From positions 17,189,566-17,253,565 of the forward strand of contig OX336340.1 in the NCBI GenBank assembly GCA_946902875.1: a stretch of DNA of 64,000 nucleotides. The letters run 5' to 3'. Below, one piece after another: positions 1-9,102 of this stretch. Both the position numbers and the translations under genes were made by a program. The notes beneath the pieces were generated by a model, which saw only the letters and a list, made by a program, of their open reading frames with translations, made no database searches and was not told the DNA's origin. Source of the DNA: Nematopogon swammerdamellus. Taxonomy: Eukaryota; Arthropoda; Insecta; Lepidoptera; Adelidae. Every line of letters starts with the position of its first letter. The first letter of the stretch is position 1.

Positions 1-44
1 TAAAGATAAGAGATGGAATTTCATTTCCTAATGATCTGCTGAAC

Positions 45-165
45 ATGGTGGTCGGTGTTGTGCTGTAATTCACAAGAGTCCTTGCAGCGCAGCACCGATT
101 ACTTTGCTTACCCCGATTGTCGGGATACAGCGTGTGGTGTGTATGTAGGTATGTAATTTTTCAAA
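45..165 (+). mobile_element. 3' tail fragment of RTE-like LINE/SINE repeat
   Basis: This is the last ~110 bases of a dispersed repeat. It shares the segment running from 'gtggtcggtgttgtgctg' to the 'cccgattgtcggga' block and then a TATG-like run with the copies at 2588, 16682, 27886, 41337 and 42222. The short-tandem-repeat tail is typical of RTE-clade elements. The 5' part is missing here. Confidence 0.6.
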
Positions 166-1083
166 GTTAGGAATTTTCCCAATGATATGATAAAACATTA
201 CCAATGATATCATTGACGAAGGATTCAACTTGCAAGTCTTTGTAACAATTCATATAATGTTAATTATCTGCTTTCTGTGAATCTGTTTTATCCAAGATAA
301 GAATAAAATGTGTGTCCAGTTACTCCTGAAATTTTCTTCATAATCCAGCACTTACAAGAAAAAAGTATTGAATTTATGGTAATTTCTCCACAGAACAGCG
401 ATCGACGACCGCCTGACGCGTTTTCCTGCTCTGTGATCTTATTATTTTAGTCATATGCGATTTTGAAGCGTATCTTCCAGTAGCATTTGTATATCTATTT
501 GACGTGGAGCTCACGATCTGATAAGATAGCAGTCATGATGACTTTCAGCCACGTATTTTGGCATGAGTCGTCACTTTTGCTCCAATACCTGAAGTCAGCG
601 GAGCAGCGTTACGAAATTTGCGGTTTTTAAAAAAAGCTCATGATGATTCTTATAATACAGAATTATGTAGAGTATGTGTGTGCGCATCTGGCATAGAAAC
701 AACCACGAAAAGAAAGAAGTGTTCAAGAAAAAAATCGTTCGTATCTCCGTTACAGCCACGCCCATGTTTTTTTTTTATTCCAATCAAATAAGAAAAAAAT
801 ATATTCATATCTTATTACTTTAACCGAGCAATTCTTGTTTTGTACTTTGATAATGTTTATTTTTTTTTTTTGTAAGTTTATCTAGATTGGTGTAGACGCC
901 GAGCGAAGCTGGGTTGTCCAGGTACTACACATATATAGATATAATCAGCTGACTCCACACATTGGCCAAATAAAGCAAACTTAGAGTTTTACTTACCTTC
1001 AACTAAGCAATTAAAGGTCAATGAGTGGACCATGGACGCATGACGAAATTGAAACATACCTATTTGCAGAGTCTAAAATTGAT
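166..1083. other. Gene-free AT-rich stretch upstream of the gene array
   Basis: No open frame with coding character and no RNA gene was recognised. The stretch holds homopolymer T and A runs and short repeat scraps. It is the upstream flank of the first acetyltransferase gene. Confidence 0.5.
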
Positions 1084-1139
1084 CGCGGAAGGCTTCGAAT
1101 CCTTTTGAGGGGTCCTCAAAAGGATTCGAGCCTTCCGCG
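1084..1139. repeat. Near-perfect 26-bp hairpin upstream of gene 1
   Basis: The left arm begins cgcggaaggc and the right arm is its reverse complement. They pair over about 26 bp with one bulged base and a 3-base loop (ggt). It lies about 520 bp before the start codon of the first gene. It could be a remnant of an inverted-repeat transposon or a template-switch product. Confidence 0.7.
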
Positions 1140-1242
1140 TGGCGCTTAAGTGGGTACTTAAAAAAAACACTATCAAATTTCAAATAAGCAAAATATATCT
1201 ATTGCTTTATATGCAAGACATTTGGCATCGCTGCGTTGTATC

Positions 1243-1250
1243 TATAAATA
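1243..1250 (+). promoter_or_regulatory. Candidate TATA box of acetyltransferase gene 1
   Basis: The sequence TATAAATA lies 356 bases before the ATG at 1606. About 30 bases downstream there are pyrimidine-rich TCATTC-type initiator candidates. A 5' UTR of about 330 bases, or one with an intron, would be needed. This is a motif match only, with no transcript support. Confidence 0.35.
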
Positions 1251-1605
1251 GCTGATATCGTTCCGTTCGTGTTATCATTCACAGATGTTTTATGAAGTTT
1301 GTTCGCAAAATATCGCGTCGTATGTTACACTTTTTATCAGTCAGTTCTGCATTTTGAGTATTCAAATAATATATTATTACATTTATTCCTAAAATAATAT
1401 TAAAAGTTAAAAACAAATTCAATCGCCACAACTAAAATTAAATACTACAAATTCAAACTAACGTTATCTTTACAAACCACCTACTAAAGTAACCTTGGAA
1501 ATAAACCGGTCGGGAGACGGCCCGCGCCAACCGGGTGAGCTAGTGTCAGAACAATCAACTTGACTCTCGCCTCAGTTCGCTAGATAAAATAGTAGAAACA
1601 AAAAT

Positions 1606-4600
1606 ATGTCACGAGATTCCAGTGAAATAAAGGTGTGGAGTCGATTCGAGAGAAAACTGGCCAGCGGGGAAACTGTGAAGCTGAGGATTCAAACTGTTCC
1701 TAAAGGAATGGCGACTGAGGTTGCAGTATTCATAGTGAAACACTTCGTTCCCGTTGAAGTATGGCTGTCAACTTGTGGTATGTATAACTTTATATAGATA
1801 ATCGTATATATGGTTCGGTCAGACGACAGTTCAAAAGAAGTATCAAATTACCAGCAAGATAAAATTAAAGTGTGTGACTTTGTGTTAAAAAATTACAATT
1901 TACTCGTCAGCCTTGTGGACTCAACATCTTTATATTCCATTTATTATCAATGTTGTTGAAGACGTAGTTAATTGTATGCAAATGGACGACAATTAGCAGT
2001 TCATATTGTTGGTGATTGGCTTACCATGGTTGGAATTCGCGGTCACTATGGCCGAGGTTTCGGACTGGCGCGTGCAGTCATGGATCCATGCGTGTAGTCT
2101 ATCTTCAGGAGTACCTGGCTGCGGTCGGGCCTACGGTTGACAGAGCACTGCCTGTCAAACGCGAGCGGCTGTGAAGATTGCAGTTGCAGCTGTAGGGTAG
2201 GCACCAATTCGGCTCGGACTGCGTTCCGCACCTCCGCCGAGGAGCAAAATGTACTGACGGTGTCTTCCTGCTGCTGCTGGTGCACACTGCCAGAACTGCC
2301 GCTCTTCAGGGGGGCGAGCACGGGATTTCATACCGGAGACAGCCTGTAGGAGTCTTCTTTGTTGAAGTTGGCATGCTTCGAGATATCGATGGACTCACGG
2401 ATAACGCGTGGAAAGAGTCGTTTTTCAGTGGCAAACATTTTCACCTGATCGAATCTTATCCAGTGCTGCATTCCGGAGTTGACATGCTCAACTATGGCAG
2501 ACTTGGTTTTGTCCATGTTCTTGACTGCAATTAGCAGTTCTATCGTTTCGAATTCTTTATATAACATTTATAATATGCCCACATAGTACCGTGTGTGGCC
2601 GATACTAAAAAATAATATCCCGATTGCATATCTCCCAGTGCACGTCGTAAAATGCGACTAAGGGATAAGAACGAGATGCCGTGCGTGTGTGGCGACAGGA
2701 TAGCCACTTCTAAACTTGGCACGGTCCTTCCATCGAAACATGCAGAAGGTAGGTCTTCGTGCCTTACTTGCTGCTTAATACTCGTTCTTATCTTGTACTA
2801 ATACCTTGCTAAATGCGGTGGTCGGTCGGTGTTGTGTTGTAATTTACGGGAGTTCTTGCAGCACAACACCGATTAATCTGCTTAACCCGATGTTCAGGAT
2901 ACAACATGTGGTATTATTAAAAAAAAATCTATACCAATATCTTTATTAGTAACTAGCTGAAATTCGTATTCCAAAGAAGATTGTATGTAACTAAGGGCGA
3001 GGCCGAAGGCCGAGCTGCGTTCAGGTAATCGATAAACCTTCTTAAAGAAAGTAACTAACTAAGGGCGAGGCCGAAGGCCGAGCTGCTTTCAGGTAAACGA
3101 TAAACCTTTCTCAAATAAAGGAAGTAAGTAAGGGCGAGGCCGAAGGCCGAGCTGCGTTCAGGAAGACGATAAACCTTCTGGAAGAAAGGAAGGAACTAAG
3201 TGCGAGGCCGAAGGCCGAGCTGCGTTCAGGTAAACCAAAAACCCTCTTCCGCCTTCGGGCCTCGCCCTTAAAGACTTCCTTTCTTCGATAGAATATAATA
3301 TCGTTTACTCAATCTATTTATTTCATAAAAATAAAAAAGTAATATTATTAACTAAAGAATTAAACCTACCTAACAAACATTAAAATAATTATCAAAACGG
3401 GCATTTTCAAATGTTCTTAGAGCACTTGCGGCATTACCCCGCTGGATGGCAAGGCTTACTCTTTGAATGAAGTACATAAGCTCTTGATGGCGGGACACCA
3501 TTTGCGTCAACCAGCTCAAGCCTCTTTTGGCTTCACTGCTCCACGTACCGAGGGTTTCAGCCGCAAACGCAACAAATTCGAAATCTTGAATTATATTTCT
3601 ATATTTGCTGCGTTTGAGGCTCTCCGCCCCAGCCTCGGCCGCGCCAGCCGCTCTTGAAGATGTCCTAACGTGACTTGGAGCCAATGTGAGAACAAAAGTG
3701 GCGTCCCACATCAAAGAACTACCCTTAGTCCATGGCACTAAGGTGATAGCATCGGGCCTCTTGCCATCCAGCCGGGAATAACCGCGAGGTTCTAGGATGC
3801 ACGGTATATTTGCCGTTAGAAGCGTGGACTTTAAAATAAAATTTAAATTAAATTAACTCAATCTTAATATTAATTAACTTTATTCGAGATGGTTTAGCTT
3901 CTTCCTGAACGCAGCTCGGCCTTCGGCCTCGCCCTTAGTTACTTGCTTTCTTCGAGATGGTTTATCATTTGTCAGAACGTAGCTCGGCCTTCGGCCTCGC
4001 CTTAGTTGCTTACTTTCTTCAAGATGGTTTAGCTTCTTCCTGAACGCAGCTCGGCCTTCGGCCTCGCCCTTAGTTACTTGCTTTCTTCGAGATGGTTTTT
4101 CAATTATCCGAACGTAGCTCGGCCTTCGGCCCCGCCTTAGTTACTTACTTTCTTGCAAGATGGTTTAGCTTCTTCCTGAACGCAGCTCGGCCTGCGGCCT
4201 CTCCCATAGTTACTTACTTTCTTCGAGAAGGTTTATGGTCTTCCAGAATAGAGCTCGGCCTTCGGCCTCGCCTTAGTTACTTACTTTCTTCAAGAATGTT
4301 TTTCTTCTTCCTGAACTCAGCTCCGCCTTCCGCCTCGCCCTTAGTTTTTTTCATCGAGAAAGAATATCGTTTACGTGAGCGCAGATCCGCCTTCGGGCCC
4401 GCCTTTAGTTACTTACTTTCTTTTTTTTAAATACGAATTTCACGCGAGCGAAGCCGCGGGCAACAGATATATAAATTTTATTGAACCAATGACAGCGACA
4501 TAACTTCGACTTTCAATTATTATTTTTATTTATCAAACAATTTGTCACCGGCCAACTCACGTCGAGATGACAGTTCTCCGTTGTCAACATGACATTTAAA

Positions 4601-6081
4601 ATTGTTTTTTACCTTTACTTTGGATTACGTGATTTTTATTATATTTTTTAATTATTATGTTCATCCGGGATATACACTGTGACTATAAAAAGTTTCGTCA
4701 AATTCCGTTCAGTGGTTTTTGCGAGATGCGCGTACAAATAGACATTTTTGCATTTACGATTTTATGATATGTATAGAAAGAATAGATATGTATAGACTAT
4801 TGTGTTCAAGTTATAAAAAAGAAGTACTGTCATTTTCGTTGTATCTACTTATTTTTAAATTTCGAATGAATATTTTATTCAAATTGTATTTGCTGCCAGT
4901 TCTCAAGAAATAATTATGCACTTTGGACTACGTGATTTTAAACGCGCAATAATGTTTATAATTGTAATTTTTTTTTAATTTTTGTTTTTTTTTTTTACGT
5001 ATTATGTTAACCCGGCATATAAACTGCCACTATACAAAGTTTCGTCTAATTCCGTTCAGTGGTTTTTGCGTGATGCGCGTACAGACAAACAAACAAACAA
5101 ACAAACAAACAAAAATTTTAAAAACTGTTCTAACATGTTCAGTATCTCATTTTAAGCCACCCTGGTTAGTTTTTTTCCGAATACATTCAATGTACAGACT
5201 TTCTTACCTCTACGATTTTATTATATGTATAGATTTTTCTATAAGCTAACCAATAATGCTGAAAATCGCCCGCGTCCTAGGGAATGCGTGCCTTATAATA
5301 CGCTTATTTATGCAGTAATTAGATTTACTTTATCATATTGCCTTACTGCTTAATCCATTGCCACAAACTATTCTTCTTCGCCTGCATATACTTCTCCCAC
5401 ATCCCAAAGGTTAGTTAGAATAGAGTGCTTATTTTTATAAATTGGTTTTCAATAAAGAATATGTTATACATAGGTACATGTACATATTAATATTAGAATT
5501 AATCTTTCAGAGATACATAAGAATCCAAAAGCCATTGAGGAATACAAACGGGTGGTAGTTGGACGCATAGAGAAAGTTCCGACGCTATTGTGTTGCGTCG
5601 ACGCCGATGACGATAACAACGACCGAAAACTACAAATAGCTGGTTGCAATCACGTCTACATCGCTAGAAGACATGAAGTGGATAAGCAAAAGGTTATTTT
5701 TTACGATTCCATATCCGTCGTACGAGACCCTATTACTAAGCCTACGCCGTCTGTTTGTCTGTCTGTCTGTCCGAGGGCTGTATCTCTTGAACCGTAATAG
5801 GTAGCCCGTTGAAATTTTCACAGAATATGTGTTATTATGACCGATACAAATAATAAAAAATAAGAAAAAGTAAAAATTTCACGGGGGTCCCCATACAAGA
5901 AACTAAAAAGTGTATGTGATCCATCTACCGAAAAGACTATGAAGCATTTTAACTAATACATAGATGGCGTGAGTGGCGCTAACCGTGACATACGGAACCC
6001 TCGGTGCGCGAGTTCGAATCGCACATGGCCGGTTTTTAGGTTTCCGTATCCCGTACGGAAGTCTATTACTAAGCCTCCGCC

Positions 6082-6120
<39 letters not shown>

Positions 6121-8461
6121 CGTCCGTCCGTCCGTCCGTCCGTCCGTCTGTCCGAGGGCTGTATCTCTTGAACCGTAATAGGCAGCCCGTTGAAACTTTC
6201 ACAGAATATGCGTTATTATGGCGGATATAACAACAAATAAGAAAAATAAGAAAATGTTAAAAATGAAGGGAGGCCGCCATACAAATAAAATCGAAACGTA
6301 CAATAAAATCGATTAGTCACACTATTGAATAATAGATGGCGCCACAGGCTTTTGACATACATTGCATTGTTAGGTGCTATCATTTTTCCACCTTAAAGTG
6401 CGATCGACCTCATTGAGGTTTCTATACGATTGAGCGGTTATTGATAGAGGATAGATACGGAAACCTCCGTGCGCGAGTGAAACTCGCACTTAACAGATTT
6501 TTTACTAAGCGCGACATGTAGCTCCGAGCCACCTATATGGTGTCTAGTACGCCAATGGACATTCGAAAGCATATGGGTGTTGAGAATGCCATACCGGCCT
6601 GACAGGTGCCTTTCACGTCTCTCTTGAAGGACCCGAGACTGTACTTGGGGGGAAATACGTGGCCAGAGAGACCGTTCCAGGGTTTACCGGTTCTGTGGAG
6701 GAAGGATCTGTAGAACCGATTGTGTAGGGATGCAATCCCTGACCAGTGCTCGTTGTGCGGAGGTGGTAAGACCTTTTTAAACTGTTACCTTCTTGGTCAT
6801 CCGCGCGGATGACCCAAAACAATAAAAACAATAGATAAGTTTAATTTAGGAAGTGAAAGGGTTAATGTAACCGGACATGGTTGGCATATAACTTGCTAGA
6901 CTCATGGCGTCCTGTCGAAAATACTGCTATTAGTGCAAAATACAGAGTACTATTCAAAAACTGCTTTGATGGATGAAGTTTACATATTGGAATATGTCAA
7001 GAGAGTAATATTGATGGTACATCTCTCAAAAAGAGGGTAATGTTACCTTCTATGCAGCCTTAAGGGCCCGATGTCGCTTTTAGTTGTTGTAAAGTAGATT
7101 TTATCACCGAAGATCCGCGGGCACCATTAGCCACTTACATAGGATCAAGTGGAACAGAGCCAGTCAAGCTTCCTATTTAAAAGCCTATCGAAAGTATACA
7201 GTATTAAAAAATAAAAGACAACAGAAAGTATACAGTAATAATGGAAGAATGTTTCAATATTTCAAAAATGTTTTTTACAGTTTGAGAGCAAGGAGATCAA
7301 CAAGTTGTTAGGGTTAATTGAAGAATCAAAGAAACTGTGCAATCTTTTCGACAAGTACGGCGTGGACGAGTACCTGAGAAGCGGAAATTTATCCGTCCAC
7401 CCAGACTATAGAGGATGCGGTATCGCCGTCGAGCTACTCAAGACAATGTAAATATATATTTACTCTTATTCAAAAGAAAATGGCGAAGATATGATCGCCT
7501 GTCGTCGGTGCGATACATAAGATATCCGATAATAATAATCTCTAAATAAACTAGACCCCTGAAATTTTAAACGAATATCTCGACGAACGAAACATTTCGC
7601 GAATGCTAATATTGTCATTGCCATTATAATGTGGCACTTTAGCTACTATATGCGAGTGTCCTATGTAGGGTGTTAGTGTTTAACGCATCGGACCGATGTG
7701 TCGTGTCCGGCACAATAAAGTACCCTATTACGAAACTAATACCTTTTCACTGTGACTGAATTTCATAATTAAAGATCAGCGATGGGCGCCAGTCTTCCTT
7801 CTTACAGCCGCGTAGCCGCTCGGTCATACCTTTTGATTGTCTCAATCAAAAGGTTATTATGTCAATTGAGCTATGAAAAATAGACTATGAAAAAAAACCT
7901 TACGTAACAAGAAATATACGTATTCGAAATTTATTATGTACATATATAAATCCTCGTCCAAGTTTTATGGAACCTCAGCCATCGTTGAGTTATCATGTAG
8001 GGAGAGAAGTAGTAGAGATAAATTATGTAGGGGGTAGATATTCACCTTTGTAGGGGTAGATCTTCAAATTTGAAGGTGGTAGATTTTCAATTTAGTCTTC
8101 AGTGGTGTGATTATTGTTTCCTTGAAATTCTTCCAAATAGCCGGTCATAAATTTTGTCATTATATTACATGTATGTATAGCAGCTTGTTGTTGTAGAATT
8201 TCAATTTTGATATCTACTTTTAAATCCGTATATCCGTATATATGTATTATTATTGTCTTTTTCAGGCGGCCGCTATGTGAACACCTAGGCATGTCCGTGA
8301 CGGCGGGACTGTTCTCAGGCATCGCGTCGCAGCGCGCGGCGGATAAGACGGATCACGAGGTGGTCATAGAGGTTGATTACAAGACGTTTGGGGATATATG
8401 TGGAGTTGTGTTCAATACGAAAGAGACTCATTTCAAGATTCAAGCGATAAGAATAAGTTAA
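1606..8461 (+). CDS. GNAT acetyltransferase (arylalkylamine N-acetyltransferase-like), array gene 1, four exons
   Basis: Coding exons are 1606-1777, 5511-5692, 7281-7447 and 8266-8461, giving 238 residues. Intron phases are 1, 0 and 2. Donors are GTATGT, GTTATT and GTAAAT, and all acceptors end in CAG. Exon 3 carries the acetyl-CoA-binding motif A of the GNAT fold, YRGCGIA with Arg162-x-x-Gly165-x-Ala167. Exon 4 encodes the region RPLCEHLG followed by SGIASQRAADK, whose Ser-x3-Ser spacing recalls the serines of insect arylalkylamine N-acetyltransferases. Known family members acetylate amines such as dopamine or octopamine in the cytosol; the substrate here cannot be read from sequence. The intron 2 donor (GTTATT) is poor beside GTGAGA, GTAAGG and GTAAGT in the paralogs, and a repeat begins about 13 bases after it. 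Intron 1 (3.7 kb) holds a satellite and a retroelement fragment. The exon joins come from paralog alignment, not transcripts. Confidence 0.82.
2014..2345. mobile_element. Degenerate copy of an inverted-repeat element
   Basis: It shares the start 'ttaccatggttgg', the 'attcgcggtca' block and the internal 'gtaggcaccaattcgg' segment with the better-preserved element at 33478-33762. It lies in intron 1 of gene 1. Open frames across it on both strands are by-products of its GC-rich composition. Confidence 0.55.
2588..2930 (+). mobile_element. Near full-length RTE-like repeat tail
   Basis: This is a diverged copy of the 'taccgtgtggggtcggtac' repeat family. The conserved order is the zinc-ribbon-free 'gtcgtaaaa-gcgactaaggga' block, 'cttggcacggtccttcca', 'gtcttcgtgcctta' and the terminal 'cagcacaacaccgatta' segment. 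It lies in intron 1 of gene 1. Confidence 0.65.
2995..3275 (+). repeat. 68-bp satellite, forward block (about 4 units) in intron 1 of gene 1
   Basis: Monomers start with gggcgaggccgaaggccgag at 2995, 3063, 3132 and 3200, a period of 68-69 bp. Each unit contains a short self-complementary ggccgaaggcc core. The block meets an inverted unit near 3240-3275. Confidence 0.9.
3370..3838 (-). pseudogene. Retroelement coding fragment trapped between satellite arms
   Basis: Reading the - strand from about 3838, the frame contains a Leu-Glu-Pro-x-Gly block, then DGKRPDAITLVPW, a Gly-rich WDAT segment, LAPSH, ETLGTW and an IQRGNAA end. I recognise this as a widespread C-terminal region of invertebrate retroelement polyproteins, from family memory and not a search. 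The open part is 122 residues from 3738 to 3370 and extends upstream without a start. It is a fragment flanked on both sides by the same satellite, so it is not a host gene. Confidence 0.6.
3896..4432 (-). repeat. 68-bp satellite, inverted block (about 8 units) in intron 1 of gene 1
   Basis: Units in the opposite orientation begin near 3911, 3979, 4046, 4113, 4182, 4249, 4316 and 4383, a period of 67-69 bp. Together with 2995-3275 this makes a forward-then-inverted arrangement around the retroelement fragment. The frame 4092-4430 crosses it and is an artefact of the repeat. Confidence 0.88.
4433..5112 (+). mobile_element. LINE 3'-end scraps and AAAC microsatellite
   Basis: 4433-4470 is the common lepidopteran end 'acgaatttcacgcgagcg' followed by 'aagccgcgggcaa'. 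Two related segments then appear, each with 'ttccgttcagtggtttttgcg' (about 4690-4745 and 5035-5085), the second ending in an (AAAC)n run at 5086-5112. All are intronic debris. Confidence 0.55.
5705..6495. mobile_element. Two tandem fragments of the 'ccggccaagtgcgagtc' dispersed repeat
   Basis: The shared internal order is 'tattactaagcct-cgccgtctg', a TCTG run, 'gagggctgtatctcttga', 'cccgttgaaa-tttcacagaatatg' and a terminal 'gtgcgcgagt' segment. The order occurs once at 5705-5900 and again at about 5985-6490. The first copy begins about 13 bases after the intron 2 donor of gene 1 (5693). The family recurs at 19020, 20037, 26786, 44050, 46535, 52485 and 55295. Confidence 0.65.
6082..6152. repeat. 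(TCTG)n/(TCCG)n microsatellite
   Basis: An uninterrupted tetranucleotide run switches from TCTG to TCCG partway. It is internal to the dispersed repeat and produces spurious Ser/Pro/Val and Arg/Thr/Asp frames on the two strands. Confidence 0.95.
6508..6790 (-). mobile_element. LINE ORF2 C-terminal/3' end fragment
   Basis: Read on the - strand it contains the 'FLHRTGK-W' to 'SFKRDV' pattern, the usual C-terminal end of jockey/CR1-type ORF2 proteins. The pattern is broken by frameshifts. The 3' part, 'gcgacatgtagctccgagcc' on the + strand, recurs at 11969, 25832, 28885, 57425, 58120 and, in opposite orientation, at 59289. It lies in intron 2 of gene 1. Confidence 0.7.
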
Positions 8462-8721
8462 TTCTAGATTAGATTATTAACAAAACTTGATGACACTTTC
8501 ACAGTATAATTCAATGTTAGCATATTTAAATTATATTTGACGTATTAATTCGTAGATTAAAATGGCGTTGCATTACAAAATACAGCGGTGTATTTTTAAC
8601 AATATATGGAAGTATTTATCCATTTACAATGTAAACCATTTGAATGTAAAATATTGCAGGGTGGCGTCAAGAACTATTCATAACTATAAATATTATTTGT
8701 ATCAATTGTGTGTTGTATAAA

Positions 8722-8864
8722 AATAAATGGATACTGAAAATCTTACATTTCTCTACGTTCACAGAGTTTTTCTAAAAAGTACTACAAATAATAATAAGCA
8801 AGCAACAATTGCGATCGTTGTTGACTGTTGTTATATTAATGTAATTTTTCCCTTATCCAATAAA
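8722..8864 (+). terminator. Poly(A) signals of gene 1
   Basis: AATAAA occurs at 8722-8727 and at 8859-8864, which is 261 and 398 bases after the stop codon at 8459-8461. Either gives a plausible 3' UTR before gene 2 begins at 9103. Confidence 0.5.
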
Positions 8865-9102
8865 CTTTATTCTTATTCTCATTCTTATTCTATAGTAGAC
8901 AAAGAGTACCTACTACTCCACGGCTACTATGTAGGGATAGCATAGCTGACAAGATATCAGATAGATAACAGATATCTTGGAAATAATTTTTTTTAGCTCA
9001 GATGTAATTCATACGTAGTGTAGGGAGCATATGTATACCGTGCTCTTGTTATTGTAAGCATTACTGTAATCATACGTTAGTGCGATTTCTAAGTTATTAA
9101 AT

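Noticed and set aside
4092..4430. 112-codon + frame across the satellite, and similar frames at 15585-15854, 15864-16160 and 16047-16334
   Set aside because: They repeat the same peptide every 68 bases and follow the satellite in both orientations; they are translated tandem repeats, not genes.
5969..6230. Open frames across 5969-6230 on both strands
   Set aside because: They are produced by the TCTG/TCCG microsatellite and the flanking dispersed repeat.
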